64,000 nucleotides of DNA from Cichorium intybus (lineage: Eukaryota > Streptophyta > Magnoliopsida > Asterales > Asteraceae): positions 42,860,941 through 42,924,940 of the forward strand of contig CM042012.1 of assembly GCA_023525715.1 (NCBI GenBank). The letters are read 5' to 3'. Within the stretch, counting starts at the first letter, position 1. Each line of letters starts with the position of its first letter. Under the pieces are notes generated by a model. That model was not told the origin of the DNA. It searched no databases and was given only the letters and a program-made list of their open reading frames with translations. The translations under genes were made by a program, and so were the position numbers. Below are positions 30,877 through 42,453 of the stretch, piece after piece.

Positions 30877-32866
30877 ATGAGGGCTCCAATGAGAGGAGGT
30901 GTGTTCTTGTACAACCAATTGGTTATTTCCAATTCAGTTATCTATCATCGTTTTGCAATAAACGAACTTGTTGTTGTTTGATTTACAGGACGTGGTGGTG
31001 GAGGTTTCAGTGGTGGACGTGGCGGTGGAGGTTTCAGTGGCGGCCGTAGTGGCGGCCGTGGAGATGGAAGCGGTAGAGGAGGAAGGGGAAGAGGAGGATT
31101 CGGCGGAAGAGGTGGTGACATGGCTCGCGGAGGAGGAAGAGGTGGCGGCAGAGGACGTGGTGGTGGTCGTGGTGGTAGAGGTGGAGGAATGAAGGGAGGA
31201 AACAAGGTTGTAGTTGAGCCACATAGACATGAAGGTGTGTTTATCGCGAAGGGTAAGGAAGACGCTCTCTGCACCAAAAACATGGTCCCCGGAGAAGCCG
31301 TGTACAACGAGAAGAGGATCTCCGTTCAGGTAGTATAATAAACCACCACTGAAGATTAAATTATACCGCATTCGATACATGCATTTGTTCTCAATTTGAT
31401 TCATGTTAATTTCTCTTCATCAGAATGAAGATGGAACAAAGGTTGAATACAGAGTATGGAACCCCTTTAGATCAAAGTTAGCCGCCGCTGTTCTTGGTGG
31501 AGTTGACAATATTTGGATGGTGAGTTTACATTACATCACAACAGAAGTATCAGTCTATCATGCTATTTTGAGTTTTTGATATTAATATTCGTATTCTCTC
31601 ATCTATTTCAGAAACCTGGATCTAAGGTCCTTTACTTAGGAGCTGCTTCAGGCACAACCGTATCTCATGTTTCCGATCTTGTTGGCCCTGTAAGTCACTT
31701 TCTATTAACTCTGAGTGTTTTTCTTCAAACACAACCACCGGTAATGTCTTACTCACCTGTTCATCTTCTTACAACAGGCCGGAGTTGTCTATGCTGTTGA
31801 ATTTTCTCACAGAAGTGGTAGAGATTTGGTTAACATGGCTAAAAAGCGTACAAATATCATCCCTATTATCGAAGATGCTAGACATCCAGCCAAGTACAGG
31901 ATGCTTGTCGGCATGGTTGACGTCATATTTTCCGACGTTGCCCAACCTGATCAGGTTTGCTTTTCACTTCTTAACCACTTCATGCTAATTTCATTCCAGT
32001 TGTTTTAACAATCTATAAATCATCTTACTTTCTTCATTTCTTAAAGCTTTTTTTCCAGTTTACAATCGTTTTCATGACAACAATTTTCAGTTTTAATCAG
32101 TACAAAGCTTACTTTTTCACATAACATCTATTGTTTTTCTTTCATTTACATTGAGATACAATGTAGCATATGATGAACTTACTCGGATTCCCCTTCAGGA
32201 CATCTTGGATGATGCAAAACCGAGTTTCTGATGCATCCTTCTATTTTTGATTTTTTTTCACTTTCTTTTTTTGTTGTACATTTGAAAAATCTTTTATATT
32301 TTTAGTTGTGTATCATATTCTTATATTCCAAAAAAGTACTTAAAAGTACATGATGAATTAACTCGGATTCCCCTTCAAGACGTCATGAGTGATGCAAAAA
32401 TCGAGTTTCTGATGCTTCTTTGAGTAAATAAAATATGACGGTAGCAACTATTTTACTTTTAAAATTAATCTCCATATTATCATCAATACTTAATCCTACT
32501 CCCTTCTTTCATTTCAAATTACAGGCAAGAATTCTAGCACTGAATGCATCTTATTTCTTGAAATCTGGAGGCTATTTTGTCATATCTATCAAGGTTTGTT
32601 TTCGATCATATTTTATGTTTGTTTGTTGTACCAATGTTTTCTATTAATTTGTATGTGTTTTAAATTGGGTTGTTTTGAAACACTGTTAGGCAAACTGTAT
32701 AGACTCAACTGTACCTGCTGAAGCTGTATTTGCGTCTGAAGTGAAAAAGCTACAGGCTGAACAGTTTAAGCCGATGGAGCAGGTGACTCTTGAGCCATTT
32801 GAGAGAGATCATGCATGTGTTGTTGGAGCATATCGTGTACCAAAGAAACAAAAGCCTGCAGCATAG
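30877..32866 (+). CDS. FIB: Fibrillarin, rRNA 2'-O-methyltransferase
   Basis: Seven exons: 30877-30898, 30989-31329, 31424-31519, 31612-31689, 31778-31954, 32525-32593 and 32690-32866. They encode 319 residues, the usual plant length. Residues 1 to about 75 form the Gly/Arg-rich RNA-binding domain, starting MRAPMRGG. The methyltransferase domain follows with the SAM-binding strand LYLGAASGTTVSHVSD, then VYAVEFSHRSGRDL, and DVIFSDVAQPDQ carrying the acidic pocket. Fibrillarin is the catalytic subunit of nucleolar box C/D snoRNPs, methylating rRNA at sites chosen by guide RNAs. All splice sites are GT-AG and no defect is seen. Intron 5 (31955-32524) hosts two snoRNA copies. Confidence 0.97.
32166..32236 (+). 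ncRNA. Intronic box C/D snoRNA, copy 1 (U60-like)
   Basis: Inside fibrillarin intron 5. C box ATGATGA at 32170-32176, guide TCGGATTCCCCTT next to a D'-like CAGGA, C'-like GGATGATG, and D box CTGA at 32228-32231. A short GCAT/ATGC terminal stem closes it. The guide is, from memory, complementary to the conserved AAGGGGAATCCGA of 25S rRNA. Arabidopsis fibrillarin genes carry the U60 snoRNA in the same intron, which supports the assignment. Confidence 0.85.
32345..32418 (+). ncRNA. Intronic box C/D snoRNA, copy 2 (U60-like)
   Basis: A second copy 180 bp downstream of the first in the same intron. C box ATGATGA at 32350-32356, the same 13-base guide TCGGATTCCCCTT, D'-like CAAGA, C'-like GAGTGATG, and D box CTGA at 32409-32412. 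The guide and boxes are conserved while the spacer differs (GACGTCATG versus GACATCTTG). The terminal stem is weaker than in copy 1. Confidence 0.82.
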
Positions 32867-35319
32867 ATGATGGTTTTGTTTGATTCTGGCTTTGTGATGT
32901 AGGATTTGATTATCCTGTTTGTTGGTGTAAAAGAATACTAGAAGTTTAATTTTGATCCGAGTTTGTTTTGTTTTGTGCTAGAGATGTGGAATTCTAATGT
33001 GTTTTAGTATGTTTTTGAATGATATGGAGTTTACTATATGCGCTATAAGTCTTGTAGTATATGTCGGAAAAGAATGTCACTAAAAGAACAAATATTCATA
33101 TTTGTATTTAAATCATTCTTTGTTTGCCGACATTTTTAAGATCACTTTTGCTATGTGCTTTGGAAAAAATCAAACATTTTAGTTGGGTCGTGTATTGTGC
33201 ATGTTTTGTTAACATCGTTATAAACTCGAGATATTGGAGTTTATTATATTAACACGGTTCTAAGAAGTGTGCTCTAGCTAATTTTTTGTGATCAATATTG
33301 TCATAATTTTGATATGCTTGAGGTGCAATACAATGTAACACCCTTAAAAATCGAATAATAATCAGCATGCAACTCAAGCCTTCAACATGACTCAAGTCAA
33401 AAATCGAACAAGAAATATGTTAGCTGTTAGTCATTTTGTTTTCTTTTACAGTTTACCTTCGAGATATTGTATCGGACTGCAACTCAAGAATCATATCCAT
33501 TACACAGTGTATCACCATCGAGTTCACAATAACACAAAAATGTATATGCTCTATGTTTTGATATTACATGAAGTAAAAATGTTATAATGTTTGTTCCTAA
33601 TTCCTACCCCGTTTTTTCTTGTTTGAACACACTTCAGAATTCAAACACAAAATAAGCAAAAACAGATATGAGACCATTTTTTTTTTTGTTCTTGTTTTGT
33701 TGGTGATTTGGTACTAATAACCACACTTACACTATATTATCTACTCACTCTTCTCTCTAATTATACTAATAAAGACACCCACCCTAGTGCAAGAGGACCT
33801 TTTAGTCTTAGGGGGTGTTTGAGAGTGGGTTATAAAATAACTTATTGATTTTTCAAGAAGCCAATAAATAAAAAAAGTGTTTGACTAGTAGATAAGTGTA
33901 TATGAAAAATGTTTTTTATAAGCCTCAAAAAGAAGTTTTTTAAAAGTCACAAGTTTATGACTTTTTGAAGAGCTTATGACTTTTTGAAAGAAATAACTAT
34001 AATACCCATTAATGAACTCCCACTCTTTTTTCCATCCATCCACTCTTTTTCTCCTGCTTGGTCATTTTACGAAAAAACTCATTTTTATGATTACATAAGC
34101 TGATACAAACATTTTTTTTTTTTAAAAACTCATTTCTACCATCACATAAACTAATAAATACTTCTATCAAAAAGTGCTTTTTGATATCACACCCGAGTTG
34201 AAATTTTTTTGCCATGAGAATTCTTATCTTGACTTGTTTTTCATCTAAGAGGAATTGGTGTGCTTTTGAAATGGCAACTTACAATTAACAACATTACTGT
34301 GTCAATGTTTTCTTTCTTATATTGTATCTAAAATTTCAATCATTTTATTTTGTTGTTAGATACATTCTAAGAAGAGAAATCAAGTATATTAAGAAACAAT
34401 GAATGATTTTTTTGTGTAATGGGGCTTAAACATGGAATGTTGATAATGTTAGTTCCCATAGTGAGCGGATTACAAAAGAATAGTCTTCTAATCATCATAG
34501 TATCATACGAAAGAAGTGCGAATTAACCAAGTTGATGGTTCAAATTGAAGTCGTTTGCAAGCCCATGATGGTGGTGGAGATGATGACTTTATTGAAAGAT
34601 CTATAAGAGATCAATTATGTGAGTTGTTATTCCTTTATTACATGATTTTAATTTAATTTGACAATGATAGTTTTTAGTTATATATGCCACGTTTTCCTTT
34701 CACTACAGGTGCAGACGGTGGAAGAGATTTGGGAGAAGAAGATCTATATTTTGTATTAAGAAGAGAACACCGACATGAACGAACCGTTTGCTATATTAAA
34801 GTAGATTAGATGGTATTTTTGTCATATTGAGTTGTTATTCCTTTATCTATTTTTCATGTTTTAAACGTATAACTATGTCATTTTTGCTAGGATCTTATAA
34901 TCCCAAACCGATCTTGGAAAGCCGAAAACGATCCTACGTACGATCTCGTTCTTAACAACTGTGATTTATATATAATTTATTAAGATCTTTTTATCGATCA
35001 TTTGTCCTCCCACCTCTCTATCGGCTCACTTGACTGCTCCACCAGCATTTTCTAAGTATGTCAATACTGCAAATTCAATTTAGAAGTCCATGCTGAAAAT
35101 ACAAAGCGTGCCACAGTTTAATACTATAATTGGGTGATTGAAACATGAAATATTCAACCATGAAAGTAATAAAATTTATCGACATCTTCGCTCCAGTTTG
35201 TCTTATAAAGCACAATTTGAAGATGCGATGTTTAGAGAGTGGTCCCACATATCATGCCTCCCACACACCCTGTACATTTGTTAATTATTATAGCTACCGA
35301 TATGAGTTTATCTTAAAAG
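32867..35319. other. Intergenic, candidate LTR and MITE scraps
   Basis: Bases 32867 to about 33050 are the fibrillarin 3' UTR. TGTAACACCCTTAAAAATCG near 33333 looks like the end of a minus-strand Ty3 LTR. GGGGGTGTTTGAGAGTGGG near 33810 with a CACACCC end near 34190 could be a Tourist-like MITE. Short open frames have no domain. Confidence 0.35.
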
Positions 35320-35690
35320 AAAAATTGCAAAAATTGTCTATGTGCGACACTTTAGTCCAAAAAGTTTTGGACTAGCAGTAGTGGTCCAAAAGGTTTATTT
35401 TGTTGCGCATTTGGACCAATGACTTAACATCCATTTATGAACCCTCATTAACTTCAGCATGTGCTGCCCAGGTGAGGATATTTATGCCATTTGTTACATG
35501 CTTCCATATTATTTAATTAAGCTAACATCCCACGACTTAAACCTTACCACCAAATAGAAATCAAGTATGATTCGCAATAATAGTCCCTAATTAGCAGTTG
35601 GCTTTTCACATACGTCATCATCGAGTGAGATTAAAAACCCTAATATGAAATTGTAGTATCTGTGCTTCGATTTGGCAAGTTTTTTGGTGT

Positions 35691-35899
35691 ATGAACATAC
35701 CAATGTGGAACCTAAGGTTGCCAAACATACGATTCAACGAAAAGGTGGCTTATGGTACATGTTTTTTATATAATGGAGGTGAGTTCACCAAGTTTACAGA
35801 AATTAGCTACATTGGTGGGACGGTCTCGTATGTCGACAAGGTGGATAAATATGAGTTTTCAGTTCATGAAATGGATAAAATCATGAAAGGGTTATCTAT
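35691..35899 (+). pseudogene. MULE protein, N-terminal PB1-like domain, part 1
   Basis: Starts MNIPMWNLRLPN and contains FLYNGGEFTKF, IGGTVSYVDKVD and YEFSVHEMDKIMKGL. This is the pattern of the PB1-like N-terminal domain found before plant MULE transposases (usual form: HGGKF..., G..SYVD..D.D.FSVHEL). The frame is cut by an LTR insertion at the TCTAT target (35895-35899). The last 15 codons of the present open frame (to 35945) are LTR sequence. When the insert is ignored, the frame continues without shift at 50566. Confidence 0.75.
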
Positions 35900-38800
35900 T
35901 GGAACACCCCATCTTTCTCACACCTTAAATGGTGTTATCGTTTAGAAAAAAAACATTGTATGTAAATTTTCGCACTAAAAAAAAAAATTTCTCATGACTT
36001 TTAAAACTTTGGTCCCAACAAAAAAAATAAGTTTAAAAGTATTTAAACAACTTTGGGGGTTACCAATTCAGATCATAACAACTATAGTAAAGTAATGAAA
36101 CATCTCATAGCTATGTCCCACAACATATCTACCGAAATTTCGGCATGACCTCTGGGCTAACCGAGTAAAAACCATACTGACTTGACTCAATCACAAATAG
36201 CCCATAAAACTTGGGACATAGCCAAAACATCACAATACATCTACAAGAGAATTCTAAATCGTAATCATAACATCTCTCGATTACATATCATAACGATGCC
36301 GTATTAAAAGTAACTCTATCTTCTGATCCTCTTTTCTATCTATGTCCACATGAGAGCTTCTAAGACGTTTCTTTCTATCATCATATGCCAATCTTCTTGT
36401 TCCTGAGTACATAACATTTAAAACAAATATATGTAAGACAAATATGTCTCGTGAGATACATGTGTTTTAGACTCAAGTATTTGAAAACATAACATATATC
36501 ATTTTCAAAACCTTTGTAAACAAATCACGTGTTGACACTTACTGTCACGTAGTTCATAAAAAAATCATGTTATAGTACTTGTTGTAAAAATCTTTACCAT
36601 TGAACCATATCATCATTTTTGCTTGAAAAGCCTTTTCATAACAAACTTTACATGAAAACGTTGTCAACAAAAAGGTTATTACTTTACTTGATTTATATTC
36701 ATTCACATCTAGATTTTTATACTTAGGGCCTTGATCACCTTAAGTGATACCCCAAGTTTGCACTAGGGTAGAAAGAACAAAATCAGTCCACCCTAGCACC
36801 CTTTGCTTTTAGGACATCTACTTCGCGAAGGGGTCAATACCACCCGAGTAGATTCCTCTAACTTCCCTTACATGAATCATCGCTCGACACAAGGAACCAT
36901 GTTCCCTGTTCATATTGTTATACAATTAAGTAACATTCATCTATAACATATTAAGGCTATTGGCATCAAAACATTCTTTTATATCATACTTTCAAAACAT
37001 ATTTGGCTTAATGCAAATCTTTACTTTCAAAACATAGTAGAGAAGTTTTCATAAGCATGCAGTAGATAATAAACTTGCATATAGATCCGTATTTGAAAGC
37101 CACATAAAACTTTATAATTGCTTGCTAATTCAAGCTTTAAAAACCATTTGAAAAACCATTACTCACAAAATATTTAGCATAACGTTTAACATAAATAATT
37201 CAATATTTAAAACTTGTTGCTATGAGCTATGTACCCAGTAAAAATCCTCATGTACTCACGTCGGTAGCTAGGTATGTCTAGCTACACTAATCCACTAGCT
37301 CTAAACTTTAACTGCTTCTAAAACATCCTTCAACCTCAATTGATTTAATAAGAGGTTAGTACATACTACTCAACTAAACACATAATCTTTATCAAATAAT
37401 ACAAGAACTCTGTCTAAACAACATCTAATTCCATTCCAAGGGTTAAGTGTGATTCTTAAAGCATAATAGTCATTTTGGACATTTTTACCCTTTTTGTCCC
37501 ATTTTGACAACTTAGTCCAAAATTCATGTAAACTTGTGTTTAACTCATTGTTATATAACCCAACAATGCAATAATAGTGTTTAAAACATTGGTAAATCTT
37601 TGTGGGACCTTTTAAGCCACTTTTCATTTCGACACCTTTTGACTGTTTCCCTATTTAGGCATCCTACTTTGCCTAATTGTGTTTTCGCGGGTTTTAGCAT
37701 GAAATTTTAGTAACTTTCTGATCTCAACATATTTATAAATCAATATCAATGCTTAGATGTCAAAACATCTATCCTTTCACTATTTTATTCTATTTTTTAT
37801 AATTTTGCCGCTAAAGATTATAAAAATAAAAATTATTTTTAAACATCACAATTTTTACATATGTTGTTGTCATAACCACCCAACAACACATAATTGTTGA
37901 TATAAATTCATTCCATACCCATACAGGCTCGTATTTGCTAAAACGGTGACTTTTTAGTTCAACCATTTCTGATTATGTCATTTTTAGGCTTAACTAAAAC
38001 TCAACTTTTATTGACCCAAACTTTCAACTTTCTTCTAATCTAGTATAATAACATGACAATGAATCATAGTATTCAAGTCTTGAGGTTATTTCTCAAACTT
38101 TTGGTTCTTAGGCTTAAAACATCAATTTAACTAAAAAAAATAGTCCAATTATAGTCTTTTATGACTAAATGATACTTTATATGATGTTTAACCAAATACT
38201 TGTATCCCCAATTCAATGTTACCATCTTCAAGTGTAAGCATGTCTCATAAATCATATTTTAACTAGTTTCTTGATCACAAGCATCAATTTTCATCATTGT
38301 CCCATTTAGACTTTATAAAAGTTAAATCTGCTCATCTTTTTGTCATTTGATTATTACCAAGCTAACTAGCTTCATTTTCTTGATTCCGTGGTGTTTCTAG
38401 TTCTATACTAATAGCATATCATGAATACAAGTCCAATTTTAACATAAACCACACCTAACCTAACTAATTTGATTTCTAGACTCGTGGTTTGACTTTGACA
38501 GAAAAGTCAAAGCTGTCCAATTGAACTAGATTTGTGTATTTCAATTGGACTTTTAGTCCTTTATAGATTTTGAGATATTAATTTTTAAAGATTTGACAAT
38601 AAACATTGCACTTTTAGTCATTTATTCCCTTTTTGCCCTTGGGCCGTTAAAACCAAACTCTAATTGAGGTAATATCTCATCATAGCTTAATAAAAGGTTT
38701 TAACCCATACTTCTCCATCTTTTCATATGATTTGACCATTCTGCCCATCCATAAAGCATTTAAGCTAGGGGTGAGCAGCGGAACAGGGTACCCGTTTTTG

Positions 38801-38956
38801 GAACCGGAACCGCTTCGAAACCGTCGGTTCCGGAACCGGAACCGCCTTAAGCGGTTCTAGTTCCGGTTCCTAAAATGATGGAACCGCTCTAAGCGGTTCC
38901 GATTCCGATTCTCATTTTTTTGGAACGGGTACCCGCCGGGTATCCTATATTTTTAA

Positions 38957-38962
<6 letters not shown>

Positions 38963-39049
<87 letters not shown>
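38963..39049. repeat. (TA)n microsatellite in the hAT core
   Basis: About 87 bp of TA repeats. The Tat element is inserted at its right end with ATATA duplication. Confidence 0.95.
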
Positions 39050-39054
<5 letters not shown>

Positions 39055-39610
39055 TGAACTCTTGGCTTGGACTGATCCTCTGAACGCTGGAATCTTCGAC
39101 CTGAGCTCACAACAATAGAGAAATTAGGTCAGGCGCACTCCGGGAGGCGATCCCGGGAGGGCGCTCCGATGATTAAGTTAGTATGGTGATCGGAAAGTAT
39201 GGAGAGAATACAAGAAAAGATCGGATAAAGTGGTAATGCGATGATGATCTCACCAAGGGCGTGATCACCATATACCATTATACCTGCGAGGGGACCACCT
39301 ATCAGTTGGTAGCGGATCTTTTTCTTATTGGCCGATCGTCTGGCGCTGACTGTGATTGGTTCATTCATCTGGCCAGGTGGTAGCTCGGGGACCACCTAGT
39401 TCGTTCGTGTCTAAATGGTTCGCACGATGACTGTTACAGGATGACGTGCTGTTCTAGCATTGGTACATGTGGCAATTAGCCATTTAGCGACTGTCGAGTC
39501 GGGTGAGGTCCAGCCAGCCCTCTGGCGGCTGGCTGTCCATCTGAATGCTGGCGAGTCGTGCTGGCGGCATGCTGGTGAGAGGCTGTGTGTATCCGTATGA
39601 TACACTATCA
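39050..39610 (-). repeat. 3' LTR of the Tat element
   Basis: 561 bp, TG...CA ends, paired with 49602-50162 at nine base differences. Confidence 0.97.
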
Positions 39611-39901
39611 AGTCCCCCCAGTCTTGGTAGTCAAGGCGATGACGTGGCCTAGCTTTGACTAGCAAGATTGGAGAAGTAGCGGTTCGTTTTCCGAGAAAAT
39701 CGGCGTCATGATGGTTGACGTGAGTGATGTGGCTTATCCGTTTCCATCATTGGGAGCGTTTTTCGATTTCCCGCTTTTCGTTTCATCTTTAATGCTTTTT
39801 AGGGTTTTTTCTGGCTTCTCCTTTTTCTTACCTTTTATTCACTTGTTTATTCCTGTCTTCCCATTGTCGTCTTCCTTCTCTCTTTTCCCTCCCTTTCAAA
39901 A

Positions 39902-42186
39902 ATGGCAAGCAACGATCGACAAGAAATCCCTGATGATGTTTACGGTCCTCTAGTTGAGAAGTACGGTTTCCAGCCTGAGGATGGGGTCCTTGTTCCCGAC
40001 GCCGACGTAGGGTTTTCTTTGCCTCCCGAAGGAAAAACTGGTATTTATTTGAAGACTTTCGATGCTGGATATCGCCTTCCTACGTCGGATTTCATGGAGG
40101 AAGTTATGCGTCGCAACAGCGTTGGTTTACACCAACTAACGCCGAATTCGGTGAACAAGATAGTGGCTTTCGAGCTCTTGTGTCGTAGTTTGGGTATCGT
40201 TCCCGATTTTTATGTTTTCAAGCATTACTTTCGTGTTGCTGCTTCCGGTGAAAATTATGCCTTTTACAGAAGGACCTCCGTCCATACATTGATTCCGGAA
40301 CCCAAGTACTCGCCTAAGCACTGGCAAGATAAGTGGTTATGGGTGAACTCTTCTCGCGTTGGGTATATGCGTCATCGCACTGGTGCGATTTCTGACCAAA
40401 TTCCTAAATTGTTCCCCCATCAAGAGCAGATAATGAAAACTTTAAACGGTTATCGTGTCGTTCCGGAAGAATTTCCCGAGTACATCTTGGCTGGTGGGGG
40501 TTTGAGTACATCATGGCGCATGAGGGAAAAAATGCCAGAGTTTTATGTGCTACGAAAGGGTATGCGTTGATCCTTCTTTCCCTTTTTCCCTCTTTTGTTG
40601 ATCCATCCCTGATGTTTCTTCTTTCTTGTTTTCGTTTACTTGCAGGTAGTCCATGCAAAGTGTGTTTTGAAGATGTTCTTGCCAAAGAATGGGGGAAAGG
40701 AGAGCTGAAGTATCGCGAGGTCGATTTGGTTGACAAGGTAGCTGCGCCTTTTACTTTTCGAAACCCAGATGTAACTGCCCAAGGTACAGGGATACAGGGC
40801 TCGGAGGGCGAGAAGGCCAAAGGAGAGGGATCTGGAAGTGTTCCGTTGATAGACGCGAAAGTGGGAGGGTTGTCGAAGAGCGATCGCGAATAATCTTCTG
40901 AATCGGTGCGAGATAGCAAGGAGGGCATTTTGAGGGGGTCGGCCAGGCTGGCAAACAAGAGAAAATTGGCATGGGGGTTGTTGGAGGGTTCAGAAAATCC
41001 TCCTGATACAAGGCTGATTAGGAGAGTAAGTCGACGTCAGCTGTTAAGCAACTTAAAGCAGGATGATTTGGGTATAATTTCCATTTCTGATGATGAGGAG
41101 GTGGATGCTGGTGAGAAAAAGGCTTCGACAGGGTCTGAGTGCGCTGGGGATCATGATGAGGAGTTGTCATTCGACCCAAAAGTTTTGTCTAGTTTTGGTG
41201 GAATGGAAAATTTAGGAGGTGCTGGGGGTAATGACTTTGATATTGGTGGAGGGGGTAGATTTGAGATGGGCGGGGGAAGTGGGTCTGGGGTTGGTGGTAG
41301 CATGGGGGCAACTTTGGATACCCATGTTTGGTCTGACTTTTCATCGCTGCCCTTCGTCCCTGAATGGAAACTCGTTAATGGTTCTCGTTTGTTTCCTCAG
41401 GAGAATGCCGTTGACTTTGCTCTTCACGCATTTCCTCCGGCCGCTGAGGCGGAGATGGAGAATTTTTCTCATGACAATTTGGTTAACACTTTGAGGTTTG
41501 CTTCTGCTCAGTCTGCATATTACCTGGCAGCTGCAGCGAAGAGGATAGAGCGTTTATCAGCTTCTTCTTCTCTCCAAGAGTCTTTGAAGCTTGAAGCTCG
41601 TGATGCACTGGCCGAGAGTGCTCGTTTACGTGCACTAAATGTTGAGCTAGAGGCTCACGTTGCTCGTTTGGAGGCTGCAGCTTGTCAGTTTGATCATAAA
41701 TGTGAGTTGTTGGTTGCGGAAAAAATGTCGGTAGAGGAGCGATTGGAGAAGCTTGACCGGGATAACGAGGCTCTAATGATTCGTTCGGAGAATTTTGAAG
41801 CTGAACTGTGCGAGAAAGATCGCCTGTTAGAAGAGAAGAGTATTGCCTTGGAGAAGGTAGGAGGTGACTTGAAGTGGATGGTGGAAGAGGGTGCTGTCAG
41901 AATTGTGGAGAAGGTATTCCTGGTTCCCGAGTTTGTGCATGGGATTAACCGTATTCACAGGGTAAGTTATGTAGCTGGTGAGGAGGCGGGCAGGCGTGGT
42001 CTTCGTCAAGAATTGAAGATTGGTGGCCCGAGTGCTGGAGAAGGAAGTTCGGTTTTTGACTGTGCCAGGGAAGTTGACGATGCTATGGAAGAATTTGCAT
42101 CCCTTGACTATGCAGGGTTACCGAATCTGGGGCAGCTCGGGGTGGACGGCTTGAAGGAGTTGCTAAAAGTGGAAGCCGATGGGTAG
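39902..42186 (+). CDS. Antisense ORF of the Tat element (transposase_28-like 'gypsy transposon' protein)
   Basis: Lies between pol and the 3' LTR on the opposite strand, as known for Tat/Ogre/Retand relatives. Exons 39902-40559 and 40646-42186 with intron donor GTATGC and acceptor TTGCAG give one frame of 733 codons. A single in-frame TAA at 40891-40893 breaks it. The N-terminal 220 residues match the plant 'putative gypsy type transposon' domain (LDAGYRLPT-like FDAGYRLPTSDF, then DKWLWVNSSRVGYM). Then comes an acidic, Gly-rich linker, and a long coiled coil at about 41550-41880 (heptads such as LEAHVARLEAAACQ). Function is unknown in the family. The ATG follows CAAAA and matches the start of the decayed copy at 22405. 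Confidence 0.85.
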
Positions 42187-42453
42187 GTTGTTGAATTTAT
42201 TTTTCGATATGGTTGTAATCAGTTTAATGTTTTGGATAACTTCTTTTTGTGTTTGGTTGATTTAGGATGGTTGTGGACAAATGTTTTGTTTATGTAATTG
42301 ACGGACAGGTCTTTGGTCACCTGAATTTGTAATTTTGTTTTTGGTTGGAACGATGCTTGGTTATATGTACTGTCGATGTGGGTGTCATTATTGTCAAGTC
42401 GGAGCTTAATTCAACTGGTGTCCAGTTATTCTTAGAGTTTAGATTTTTGATGT

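Noticed and set aside
30934..31404. Minus-strand frame rich in Ser/Thr opposite fibrillarin exon 2
   Set aside because: It is the shadow of the Gly/Arg-rich coding exon on the other strand; the same holds for the Pro-rich and His-rich frames there.
33810..34200. Tourist-like MITE
   Set aside because: The GGGGGTGTTTG end is suggestive, but the other end and a TTA/TAA duplication could not be matched, so it is mentioned only as a possibility.
39129..39665. Minus-strand frames in the Tat LTRs (also 49681-50163)
   Set aside because: They lie within matching LTRs and occur twice for that reason; no known LTR-encoded protein matches.
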